NCBI GenBank assembly: GCA_017555695.1
Contig: JAFZFX010000004.1
Location: forward strand, 40,850-104,849
Source of the DNA: Alistipes sp.
GTDB lineage: Bacteria; Bacteroidota; Bacteroidia; Bacteroidales; Rikenellaceae
DNA length: 64,000 bases
Direction of reading: 5' to 3'
The position numbers and the translations under genes are program-made. A model generated the notes under the pieces. The model worked only from the letters and a program-made list of their open reading frames with translations, had not been told where the DNA came from and did no database searches. This document shows, one piece after another, positions 23,687-32,422 of the stretch (its first letter is position 1; each line of letters starts with the position of its first letter).

Positions 23687-26350
23687 TTACCTCTCGACTA
23701 CAATCTGATAAACTCCACTACCGAGTTCGATAGCGCTATTCTCCATAGCCATTGTAGTGCCATTTACCACGCACTCTGCCGCATCGACGGGCGAGAAGAA
23801 TGCAGCAGTAGCATTGGCAGGAATCTCCACCTCGAAATAGAGCTTATCGCTCTGCTGCCACTCCGAACGAACTGTACCATAAGGAGTCTGCTTCGAAGTC
23901 TTAACCCACTCAACACCTGCGGGCACCTGAGGACGCAGATTAATATGCTTGAAGCCCACACTCTCGGCATCGGGTAAGATACCACCAGCCGCCTGGATAA
24001 ACCACGAGCCAACGCCATTGAAGCAGTTGTGAATACGACTACGGCCAGCATCCCAATACTCCCAAGTGGTAGTAGCGCCGTTGTCAATCATATAGAGGTA
24101 ACCAGGATACTCTCGCTTCTTGAGCATAGAGTAGTAGAATTCGGTTTGCTGATTATCGGTAGCCCAATCAGTCAAGATGGTAATACCAACCAAACCTACG
24201 CCAATATGACCATTCCTACGCTCGGTATCAGCATAGAGAGCCTGCTTAACAGCCTCAATCTTATCCTCGGGTACTACACCTACGGTCAGCGGATAGGTCA
24301 TATCAATCTGCGAGCCCGTAGCATAAGTAGATGTCTCCTCGTTGAAGAACTCCTTATGGATAAGAGGATTTATAACATCGCGGCGAGCCTTGAACATCTC
24401 GGCATCATCATTCTTACCCAATACGGCAGCAATCTTTGACAACATATCGAAGCTCTGACTCACAACGCAGTTGCTGACAAGGTCTGCTGATACTTTATCC
24501 TTGTAGTCCACACCATTGGGAGCAAGCCAATCGCCAAGATACCAGTGACGATACCACTCATTAGGCCAGGGGCGCAACAAGCCATCAACGCTATGTGCAT
24601 CTACATAATCAATCCAGCGCAACATAACGGGATAGTAGCGCTCGAGGAGTCGCTTGTCACCATAGTTCAAATATGCCTGCCAAGAGGCTGAAATAACAAA
24701 CTGACACCAATACGGGCCACCACCTGTCTTATAAGGGTTCGGCACACTATGGGGCAGGCTACCACCCTCGCGCTGGCAATCCTCCCACATCTGCATCCAG
24801 TTCATATAGAGAGGCGAGCCATTGTAGAGGGTCTGGAATGTACGGCAAGAGCCGTTACCATCACCGCCATAACCCATACGCTCGTAGTGGGGACAATCGA
24901 CAATATAACCACCCCACGAGATGGCGTTGAATGTGTAGTCAATAAGAGAATAGATAGCCTCAAGATCCTTGTCAGAAGACTCAAAAGTAGAGGCCTTCTC
25001 GAAGTTGTGACTAACCAGATAACCCGTCACTTTCTCGGGTGCAGCGGGGAGGTTATAGATAAGGATATACTGGAAAGCGTGGTGATTGAACTTATTGCAG
25101 AACAACTCCTCGCCCTCGCCAGCGGCCACAAAGCCATCCATAAATTCGTGACGGCGGGCACCATCCTGCGGGTTAAATTCACCCTTATCGGTCAAGCGGT
25201 CACTATACTCCATAACAACACTCTTACCTGCAGGCATTGCAGGGAAGTCAATCTCTACCCAACCATTCATACACTTACCCATATCGACCATCCAGACACT
25301 GTCGCTCACTTGACGAATCTCCTTGGCAGGGATTACCTCGCGCAAAATATTCATCTCACACATCTGGGGTGTAACTTGATGCTTGGGCACCTCGGCAACC
25401 CAAACATCGCTCCACTCTTGAGCATCGAGAGTCTTAGTCTTGAGATTGGGGAGTTTATAGCGAGCATCAACCTGCTCTCCACCGAAACGGTGAGGACGCC
25501 AAGTTCCATCACCCACCTCGCTATATTCACTCTGGCGAGCCTTCCACGAAGAATCACTAACCAATACGACCTCAGCCTTGCCATCCTTAACAGCATCGAG
25601 TTCCACCTTCACGAGCGGACCATTATGCACAGCCATATCAGCGTAGAGGTCTGTACGATACCAGCCTCGGCCGAGCCAAATCATCAAATCATTCTTACCT
25701 CGCTTAAGAAGTGAAGTGATATCATAGGTTACCGACAACGAACGCTTGGCCATCTCCGACACTGCGGGTGTAAGAACTGCATCACCCACCTTCTTGCCGT
25801 TGAGATAGATCTCGTGGTAACCCAGGGAGTTGATGTGTAACATATAAGTAGCGTTCTTGTCCTTCACCTCGAACTGACGGCGCACCTGCGGAACGGCGCA
25901 ATCCTTAAGGCCGATATAGTCACCCTGCCACTCATCAGAAGAGAGGATACCCACGCCAAAGCGCTGTTCCTTACTCCAGGGTGATACATTACCATAGTTA
26001 TCCCATACTCTCACCTTCCAATAGGCAAGCGTACGCGACGAGAGCGGACTACCCGCATAGGACACCATCACCGACTCATCAGAAGCCACCTTACCTGACG
26101 ACCAGAGGTCGGCATTGCCCACACGCAGAGCAGCACTGCTGGTGGCAACCATAATCTCGTAGTGAGTCTGCACGACATCACTATCCTCACTCTTAATCTT
26201 CCAACTAAAGTGAGGCGCTGCAGAGTCGATAGCGTTGGGGCTAACGAGATTCTCACACTTCAAATCATAGAGGCTCAACGGCTCCCCCACCGAGCAAGAG
26301 AAGAGCATCGGCACAAGAGCAAGCCACATTAGAGTTAATAGTTTTTTCAT
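23687..26350 (-). CDS. GH78 family alpha-L-rhamnosidase, lipoprotein
   Basis: An 887-residue exported glycosidase that would release terminal alpha-L-rhamnose. The signal ends in MLFSCSVG, a lipobox. The order is: N-terminal fibronectin-like domain (about 30-140, LVSPNAIDSAAPHFSWKI), an N-terminal carbohydrate-binding-like domain with YLNGKKVGDAVLTP and GRGWYR, a central linker, the (alpha/alpha)6 catalytic domain with CPHYERMGYGGDGNGS, where the acidic Asp of the GH78 pattern ER-x-GD is kept, and a C-terminal beta domain. It lies 35 bases after an uncharacterised secreted protein on the same strand. Confidence 0.93.
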   Translation of the reverse strand: MKKLLTLMWLALVPMLFSCSVGEPLSLYDLKCENLVSPNAIDSAAPHFSWKIKSEDSDVVQTHYEIMVATSSAALRVGNADLWSSGKVASDESVMVSYAGSPLSSRTLAYWKVRVWDNYGNVSPWSKEQRFGVGILSSDEWQGDYIGLKDCAVPQVRRQFEVKDKNATYMLHINSLGYHEIYLNGKKVGDAVLTPAVSEMAKRSLSVTYDITSLLKRGKNDLMIWLGRGWYRTDLYADMAVHNGPLVKVELDAVKDGKAEVVLVSDSSWKARQSEYSEVGDGTWRPHRFGGEQVDARYKLPNLKTKTLDAQEWSDVWVAEVPKHQVTPQMCEMNILREVIPAKEIRQVSDSVWMVDMGKCMNGWVEIDFPAMPAGKSVVMEYSDRLTDKGEFNPQDGARRHEFMDGFVAAGEGEELFCNKFNHHAFQYILIYNLPAAPEKVTGYLVSHNFEKASTFESSDKDLEAIYSLIDYTFNAISWGGYIVDCPHYERMGYGGDGNGSCRTFQTLYNGSPLYMNWMQMWEDCQREGGSLPHSVPNPYKTGGGPYWCQFVISASWQAYLNYGDKRLLERYYPVMLRWIDYVDAHSVDGLLRPWPNEWYRHWYLGDWLAPNGVDYKDKVSADLVSNCVVSQSFDMLSKIAAVLGKNDDAEMFKARRDVINPLIHKEFFNEETSTYATGSQIDMTYPLTVGVVPEDKIEAVKQALYADTERRNGHIGVGLVGITILTDWATDNQQTEFYYSMLKKREYPGYLYMIDNGATTTWEYWDAGRSRIHNCFNGVGSWFIQAAGGILPDAESVGFKHINLRPQVPAGVEWVKTSKQTPYGTVRSEWQQSDKLYFEVEIPANATAAFFSPVDAAECVVNGTTMAMENSAIELGSGVYQIVVER

Positions 26351-26385
26351 AGTTTATAGTTTTAAGTTGTATTTACCGATAGGAA

Positions 26386-28410
26386 TTATGGTGTTACACC
26401 CATCTCCTCGAAGCGGGCAGCGGCATTGAGGAAGTGAGCCGTAATCCAAAAGACAGTCCAACTCTCTGAATAGCCACCACGCAACTTATAGACATTACTC
26501 ATATCGCCGTGCTGGGCGAAGTTGGTCTGCTGCAACTGCTCACCCTGCGAGCCATAGGCATCGGTAAGTTGATAGCAGGTACGATACATTACCTTTGCAA
26601 GACGGCACAAGCGCTCATCCTTGAGATATTTGCCCATCTTATAGACTTCGGGGGCGAATAATACGCCATAGACATCGATATGCTGATTCTGTGCAGATAC
26701 AACGGTCCAACCCGTAGTCTTGAAGTTATAGTCGGCCATACGACCTGCGGGCATAGGAATATCCCATACCACCACATAACTCAAGCATACATCCATAGCG
26801 TGCTTGGCCCAAATGAGATACTTCTCATCCTTGAAGCGCTCGTACATCTCCAAGAAACCCTGGAACGCAGCCCACGAGCCCTCCTTGTCTTCGCAAGTAG
26901 CATCGAGTGTTCCACCCCAATAGCAACCGTTCATCGTAAGGTGACGCTCGGCAAAGAGCGCAGCAGCCTTCTCGGCAGCCTGACGGTATATGTTATTCTT
27001 AAAGAGTTTTGAGGCGATAGCCAGAGGTGCAATATAGAAGCCTTCGGCGGTAGAGCGGGGATTCCACTCTGCAGAGAGGATAGTGGCACTCACAGCATCT
27101 GCCGCACGGCGCAAGAAATTCTCCCACTGCTTGATATCGTAATCGCGACTCTTGCGGGCGGTTTCGATAGCCTTAGCAAAGTTATACATAGCCTGACCAC
27201 ACGACACGGGGTCGCCACCGTGGAAGTCCTTGCCATTAAAGCCAACAGGGAAGAGGCCACGCGTAGCATCTACCTCGAAGGTAGAGAGGTAGTCGAGCGA
27301 GCGTTGCACCATAGACTCAATCTGCTCGTCGTCCAATCTATCAGCCAGCACCTGCAATGAATAACCAGGAGAGTCAGCCTGACCACACCAGCCCATCACC
27401 AAATCCTTGCGACTCTTGGTGTCGTACATATTAAAGCCAACAGCCTTGTCATCAAACTCAATCCAACGATTCTTGGCGAATGCAAACTTACCCTTCACGA
27501 TTTCGTCAAACGAAGGGAAACGCTCGACATCGTAGGGTTTATTCAAATCGAGCGAAGTGTAGATGGGCTGCTGGAAGCCAGTGCCCTCGCCAGAGATTTT
27601 ATAGAGTTCTACATAGAAGGTCTTTTCAATAATACGACCGGGCTCGATATTGAGGTAGGTATCGGCATAACGCATTGGCTTGCGCTGCAACGCCTTGGCA
27701 ACACTATGCTGACCATTATAACCAATCGGGCCAGAGTAGAGAACAAAGTCGGTATAACCATCGCCAGCCTCTACGCCCACCGACCACCACTGATCAGCCA
27801 ACACTGCGCCACGCACAGGGCTTGGCACGGTATGCAGAGCTGCGGCATAACCACCCGCCGCCGACTCCAACATAGCAAATGGCATAGGATAACGATGCTC
27901 CTCAAATATGGCAAACTCGCCCGCCTTACCCTCATATACAGGGATAATGGTAGAGTTCACCTTGGCGCCGTTCTTATTGCCGTAGTACAAAATACCAGGC
28001 ATACAAGGCATCATCTCGCGCCCCTTCATTCTCAAGCGCACAGAGAGCGTAGCCGTCGGCAGAGTCTGCTCACCACGCCACTCATAACGACGCACACACT
28101 GCACCAAACCGTCACGCACCTGACGATAGGAGTCTCTAACAAGCATATCTCCCTGTGGGAGTTTAATCACACCCGAGAGGATAGTCCACTCGCCACTCTG
28201 CTCCTGCTTGGTAGCCGAAGCAGAGTGCCAATCGCCCATCCAATCGTCGCTCCACGATGTGGCTACCGACCACAAACCCTCGTCGGGAGATGTGATAATG
28301 GCCGAGCCATCGAGACTAAAGACAGGGCGACAATCAACTATCTGAAACTGCGCACTCGCCGACAGCACGGTAGCCGTCACGAGAGCAAAAAGCAATGCAA
28401 CCCTTTTCAT
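26386..28410 (-). CDS. Uncharacterised secreted protein with probable (alpha/alpha) toroid domain
   Basis: A 674-residue protein with a signal peptide ending near LSASAQF. The N-terminal third is predicted beta-rich (SVRLRMKG, GYTDFVLYSGP). The rest (about 330-670) is helical with repeated Trp/Gly-rich turns such as CYWGGTLDATCEDKEGSWAAF and FQGFLEMYERFKD, which recalls six-hairpin glycosidases or lyases. I do not recognise the family. It sits 11 bases after AsmA and 35 bases before GH78, both on the same strand, so action on the same rhamnose-containing glycan is a reasonable inference. The activity itself is unknown. Confidence 0.7.
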   Translation of the reverse strand: MKRVALLFALVTATVLSASAQFQIVDCRPVFSLDGSAIITSPDEGLWSVATSWSDDWMGDWHSASATKQEQSGEWTILSGVIKLPQGDMLVRDSYRQVRDGLVQCVRRYEWRGEQTLPTATLSVRLRMKGREMMPCMPGILYYGNKNGAKVNSTIIPVYEGKAGEFAIFEEHRYPMPFAMLESAAGGYAAALHTVPSPVRGAVLADQWWSVGVEAGDGYTDFVLYSGPIGYNGQHSVAKALQRKPMRYADTYLNIEPGRIIEKTFYVELYKISGEGTGFQQPIYTSLDLNKPYDVERFPSFDEIVKGKFAFAKNRWIEFDDKAVGFNMYDTKSRKDLVMGWCGQADSPGYSLQVLADRLDDEQIESMVQRSLDYLSTFEVDATRGLFPVGFNGKDFHGGDPVSCGQAMYNFAKAIETARKSRDYDIKQWENFLRRAADAVSATILSAEWNPRSTAEGFYIAPLAIASKLFKNNIYRQAAEKAAALFAERHLTMNGCYWGGTLDATCEDKEGSWAAFQGFLEMYERFKDEKYLIWAKHAMDVCLSYVVVWDIPMPAGRMADYNFKTTGWTVVSAQNQHIDVYGVLFAPEVYKMGKYLKDERLCRLAKVMYRTCYQLTDAYGSQGEQLQQTNFAQHGDMSNVYKLRGGYSESWTVFWITAHFLNAAARFEEMGVTP

Positions 28411-28421
28411 ATACTTCGGTT

Positions 28422-30962
28422 TTATTTATTCTTTTTCAGCAGATTAAGAACCTTACCAACAGTCTCTGCGGCCTTATTATTGTTGGTAGTATTGTTAGTA
28501 GCAGTAGAGTCAGCCTGCTCGGTCTTGGATGTACCCAGCAACTTCTCGCCCAGACCCTTTACAACCTGCTCGGCAGCCTTCTGTGCAGCCTGCTTGGCAA
28601 GGCTCTCCATATCGATACCAACCTTGGGCGAAGTGAATGTACCACCAATAGTCATATCGACAGTACCCAACTTCGAGATATTACCAGCCGAAGCGGGCAG
28701 AGTAATCTTACCACGATAATCGATGCTCTGGTCAAGACCTGTTGTACCCGACAGATTCATCGTATAGTCACCCAACTTCAGGTCGAAGGGCTTAGTTGCT
28801 ACCCTACCGTTATTGATTGTAAACTCGATGGCCAAATCCTTAGCGCGGATATTCTTCAAATCGGGCTTGTTTACGATGGTTGCCACCTGGTCGATAATCT
28901 TCACACCACTAAGACTCAAATCCTTTGTCGAGAGTTTACCGCTACCGCTTACACTCTGCAGAATAGGGCTCATCTGCTCATCCAGCAAGGCGTCGATATT
29001 GATATTACCAGAGAAAGTGCCACTCAAACCCTCGAAGATGGGAGCAAGTTGCTTAACCATATCCAAATCCTTGTAAGCCTCGGCAAAGACGATATTATTG
29101 AGGGCAAAACCAGCATCCAGCACGGGCTCGCCAACCTCAGGTGCGGCGTAAGAACCATTTACCACGACGCTACCGCCCATAGTATTGAGCGAGAGGTTAC
29201 GCATATCAACTTTGCAATCCTTTACAACCAACAGACCCTTGACATCGTTGAACGACATCTTGTTAAACAGTACCTTCTTGAACGAAGCGTTCATATTGAA
29301 GTTGATGTTATGAGGAACGCGAATAACACCCGTAGGCTCGCCCTCGGCAGTAGCATCCTCGTTTGCGGGTGCGTTATCTGCAGAGTCAGCAGTTGTGGCG
29401 TCAGACATAAAGTCGTTGAGATTTATCTTATTGCTGCTTACATTCAGCACACCATCGAGAGTTGTACCCTTGAATACAAAGCCGAGGTAATTCTCAAAAC
29501 GGCTGTCGAGCGTAATATCGTTGTCGCCAATATTGATTGTAGTCTGGCTCAACTCCAGATAACGGGGAGTGAACGAGAAGTTAGACTTCTGAATGTTGAT
29601 ATCAGGAAAATCCTCCATCTGGAGATTCATTCCGCTCAGCTGCAAGTTACCCGATGCCTTCACCTGATCGTACTTCTCCTGCTCAACATAAGACATACGG
29701 CCCGCAAGGCTCATGTCGGCATCCACGACGCCGTTGAGATTCATATCCTCCAAGGGATAGACATCCTTGACTTTGCCCAAATCGAGTTTACCCTTGGCAG
29801 TCACATTGAAATCGAGATCGCTGACGGGAGTCTTGACATCGGCAGTCATAGAGAAGGGATTGCCAGCAAAGACGAAATTGAAGGGATTGACCTTGATTGT
29901 AGTGGCATCGATATTGCCACCAGGATTCTTTACGAAAGCTGTGATATTAATATTATCCACACCAGCGGGAAGCGAAGGATAGCGGAACATGGCGTTCTTT
30001 ACATTAAGCGCAACATCAAACTGGGGAACCTGCTCGCCAACCATCTTACCCTTGGCGTAGGCTGTGAGTGTAGCGCTACCATCGGTCTTGAGGTCAGAGA
30101 ACTCCTTGGCATAGATAGCGGGGATAAGTGACAGTACCTCTTTGAAACCAACCTCGTTGGTATTAAGCGCAATATCCATATCGAAGCCCTCATCGAGCAT
30201 TGCTACCCAACCGTCGATTGCAGCCTTGATGGCGTTGAGCTCGATAGAGTTCTTATTGAGCGTGAATTTGTTGTTCACAAGGTCAGCATCGACATTCATA
30301 TCGGCCTTGATAGATGCGCCATTGAGCATAGGCACGCCACCCATACGGAAAGTGAGCGCGGGAGTGGCCATCTTAAGACGAATGGTTGTCTGGTCACTAC
30401 CCAAGTCGCCAGAGCATACGGCATCGAAGTTCTTGAGGGCAGCGTACATATCACCCTGACGGTCGTCATAGATGACATTGAGGTTGTCGATTGAGAGGCG
30501 CTGGAGCTTTACTCTAAAGGGGCTTGACTCCTCGGCTGTGGTCTCCTCCTGCTCAACCCCCTCGGTAGGTTTCATCACATCCCAGTTCACCTGGCCGTCG
30601 GGCAGAATGATTGCCTTCACGCGAGTGTCGTCGATGATAACCTTCGAGATATCAAAACCGCTATCATCAAACAACGACATAACATTTACAGCCGCAGTCA
30701 GCTCACCAGCATAGACCAATGTGTCGTTCTCAAACTCACCCACACCCTTGAGCCAGAAATTCTTCAGCGTCAGCGAAGCCGAGGGGAAGTTACGCAAAAG
30801 ACTGATGTCGAGTTTATCGAAATCGAACTCGGCATTGAGCATCTTGTTGGCCTCGGTCTTAACCAAAGCCTCAATCTTGCCACGGAACATCATAGGCAAG
30901 GTAATCAGCGCTACCAAAACTACCGCAAGGGCGATAGAGGTAATCTTCAAAACTTTTTTCAT
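28422..30962 (-). CDS. AsmA family protein
   Basis: An 846-residue protein with one N-terminal membrane helix (ITSIALAVVLVALITLPMMF) and a long periplasmic part of repeated beta strands. The N-terminal AsmA domain opens with FDFDKLDISLLRNFPSASLTL, and the C-terminal AsmA-like domain contains SGSGKLSTKDLSLSGVKI and GLDQSIDYRGKITLP. Such proteins resemble bridge-like lipid carriers and affect outer-membrane assembly. A low-complexity Asn/Thr tail ends the protein. It is the first gene of a minus-strand row ending with GH78; a promoter element lies about 70 bases upstream. Co-transcription with the glycosidase genes is likely from the 11-base gap. Confidence 0.88.
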   Translation of the reverse strand: MKKVLKITSIALAVVLVALITLPMMFRGKIEALVKTEANKMLNAEFDFDKLDISLLRNFPSASLTLKNFWLKGVGEFENDTLVYAGELTAAVNVMSLFDDSGFDISKVIIDDTRVKAIILPDGQVNWDVMKPTEGVEQEETTAEESSPFRVKLQRLSIDNLNVIYDDRQGDMYAALKNFDAVCSGDLGSDQTTIRLKMATPALTFRMGGVPMLNGASIKADMNVDADLVNNKFTLNKNSIELNAIKAAIDGWVAMLDEGFDMDIALNTNEVGFKEVLSLIPAIYAKEFSDLKTDGSATLTAYAKGKMVGEQVPQFDVALNVKNAMFRYPSLPAGVDNINITAFVKNPGGNIDATTIKVNPFNFVFAGNPFSMTADVKTPVSDLDFNVTAKGKLDLGKVKDVYPLEDMNLNGVVDADMSLAGRMSYVEQEKYDQVKASGNLQLSGMNLQMEDFPDINIQKSNFSFTPRYLELSQTTINIGDNDITLDSRFENYLGFVFKGTTLDGVLNVSSNKINLNDFMSDATTADSADNAPANEDATAEGEPTGVIRVPHNINFNMNASFKKVLFNKMSFNDVKGLLVVKDCKVDMRNLSLNTMGGSVVVNGSYAAPEVGEPVLDAGFALNNIVFAEAYKDLDMVKQLAPIFEGLSGTFSGNINIDALLDEQMSPILQSVSGSGKLSTKDLSLSGVKIIDQVATIVNKPDLKNIRAKDLAIEFTINNGRVATKPFDLKLGDYTMNLSGTTGLDQSIDYRGKITLPASAGNISKLGTVDMTIGGTFTSPKVGIDMESLAKQAAQKAAEQVVKGLGEKLLGTSKTEQADSTATNNTTNNNKAAETVGKVLNLLKKNK

Positions 30963-31029
30963 AGACTAAATATTTTTATTGTTTCTTTTCTATTTATTTA
31001 TGCCGCCAAACAGCATATTTTCCCGAATA

Positions 31030-31037
31030 CAAAGATA
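31030..31037 (-). promoter_or_regulatory. -7 element for the AsmA row
   Basis: TATCTTTG on the minus strand, 67 bases before the AsmA ATG. It matches TAnnTTTG; no clear -33 box. Confidence 0.45.
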
Positions 31038-31154
31038 CAAATCGTTTCACAATTTACTATACTTCGCAAGGTAATATTATCGGGTATAAGGGCTGTTTTT
31101 TGACACTTTCGCCAAATAATAGCCACCCGCTGTCGCGGCATCTAAAAATTGGAG

Positions 31155-31162
31155 TATATTTG
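31155..31162 (+). promoter_or_regulatory. -7 element for the sialidase-like gene
   Basis: TATATTTG, 19 bases before the ATG at 31182, matches TAnnTTTG. Confidence 0.5.
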
Positions 31163-31181
31163 TATAACAAAACTCGATATT

Positions 31182-32297
31182 ATGAGAAGATTTCTAACGG
31201 CAATATACTGCATAGCTACGCTCTCTGCGATATCGTGTAGCAGTAAAGAATATGAGATTAAATGGGACGCCACATCGTTACGACACATCTGCGGTGGCGT
31301 ATACGCACGCATAAAGAGCGTAGGCGACGATTTTGCGTTGGTATATAGCGCAGGGCCAACAGCTTACATACGCTGGAGCAGCGACGAGTGCAAGAATTGG
31401 AGCGAGCCTAAAGAAGTGGCACGAGCCGAGGGTTACAACTACACCAACTGCGAGTTGCTCGCACTAAAGAGTGGCCGACTGTTATATATGTGGAATGCAC
31501 GACCACAGACCGAGACCCTACCCTACAAGATTATGGCGGCCATATCTGACGATTGCGGTAAAAGTTGGAGCGAACAGACACTCTATATTGCCGACACATC
31601 GTTTAGCAACGGCTGTTGGGAACCCGTAGCGCTGGAATTACCCAATGGTGAGATTCAGCTATACTTTGCAAATGAATCTCCATACCGACAAAGCGATGAG
31701 CAGGAGATTACAATGTTGCGTTCCTTCGACGGGGGTGACAGTTGGAGCGAGCCCGAAACCGTGGCGATGCGTAAAGGATCGCGTGATGGTATGCCTGTAC
31801 CGTTATATCTCCCCACAAGCAAAGAGGTAGTGATGGCAATAGAGGATAATGGTTTGCGTGGCAAATTCAAACCCGTTATTGTACGCTCAGCCGATGGCTG
31901 GCACGACGGATGTGTTGGCGGTGATGACCCGAGGCGCGAAGAGGCTTTGAAAGAGGTGTGGCAGTTGCACGACACGATATATGCGGGTGCGCCCTATCTG
32001 ATTAGCATAGGGGATAAGCACACGCTTCTCTCGGTACAATCAACCGAAGGCCGCAAGGGACACGACCACCGCTTTGCCAATATGCAAGTATATGTGGGCG
32101 ACAACGAAGCCCGTAATTTTCGCAACGGAACAGCACCGATGCCCGAGCTGGATGCAGACGGCAGTGCGTTATGGAATTCGCTTTGCGCTATAAATTCGCA
32201 CAGGGTAATTGCCATAATGTCGGTAAGCAAAGCCCCTGCGGGCAAGAACGGCATTTGGGTAGTAGAAGGCGAATTAACAGAGGTCGAAAAGTACTGA
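31182..32297 (+). CDS. Sialidase-like (BNR/Asp-box) lipoprotein
   Basis: A 371-residue exported protein with lipobox ending AISCSSK. Three Asp boxes show a six-bladed propeller of the sialidase type: SSDECKNWSEP (about 66), SDDCGKSWSEQ (about 116) and SFDGGDSWSEP (about 180). The blade motif is shared with GH33 sialidases, but also with many other propeller proteins. I cannot locate the complete arginine triad and the usual N-terminal R-I-P motif is not obvious, so sialidase activity is uncertain. It is divergent from the AsmA row and has its own promoter and terminator. Confidence 0.72.
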   Translation: MRRFLTAIYCIATLSAISCSSKEYEIKWDATSLRHICGGVYARIKSVGDDFALVYSAGPTAYIRWSSDECKNWSEPKEVARAEGYNYTNCELLALKSGRLLYMWNARPQTETLPYKIMAAISDDCGKSWSEQTLYIADTSFSNGCWEPVALELPNGEIQLYFANESPYRQSDEQEITMLRSFDGGDSWSEPETVAMRKGSRDGMPVPLYLPTSKEVVMAIEDNGLRGKFKPVIVRSADGWHDGCVGGDDPRREEALKEVWQLHDTIYAGAPYLISIGDKHTLLSVQSTEGRKGHDHRFANMQVYVGDNEARNFRNGTAPMPELDADGSALWNSLCAINSHRVIAIMSVSKAPAGKNGIWVVEGELTEVEKY

Positions 32298-32350
32298 TAA
32301 TTTGGGTCATACACCCTCTAGTTAAAGAAGAAGTTAAGCAAAAAAAAAAG

Positions 32351-32395
32351 AAAAGAGCCTTTGCTTAAAGCATTGCTTTATACAAAGACTTTTTT
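32351..32395. terminator. Bidirectional terminator after the sialidase-like gene
   Basis: Stem AAAAGAGCCTTTG / CAAAGACTTTTTT (32351-32363 and 32383-32395, one mismatch, one G-T) between convergent genes, with A- and T-runs on both sides. Confidence 0.65.
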
Positions 32396-32422
32396 CCTAT
32401 TAATAATCAGCAGGAAACTACC

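Noticed and set aside
24749-25714. A 321-residue open frame opposite GH78
   Set aside because: It lies wholly within the GH78 gene on the other strand and shows no domain; the GH78 assignment explains the region.
28395-30131. A 578-residue open frame on the plus strand opposite AsmA
   Set aside because: It is the antisense shadow of a clear AsmA gene. Its composition is unnatural and it has no recognisable domain or start region.
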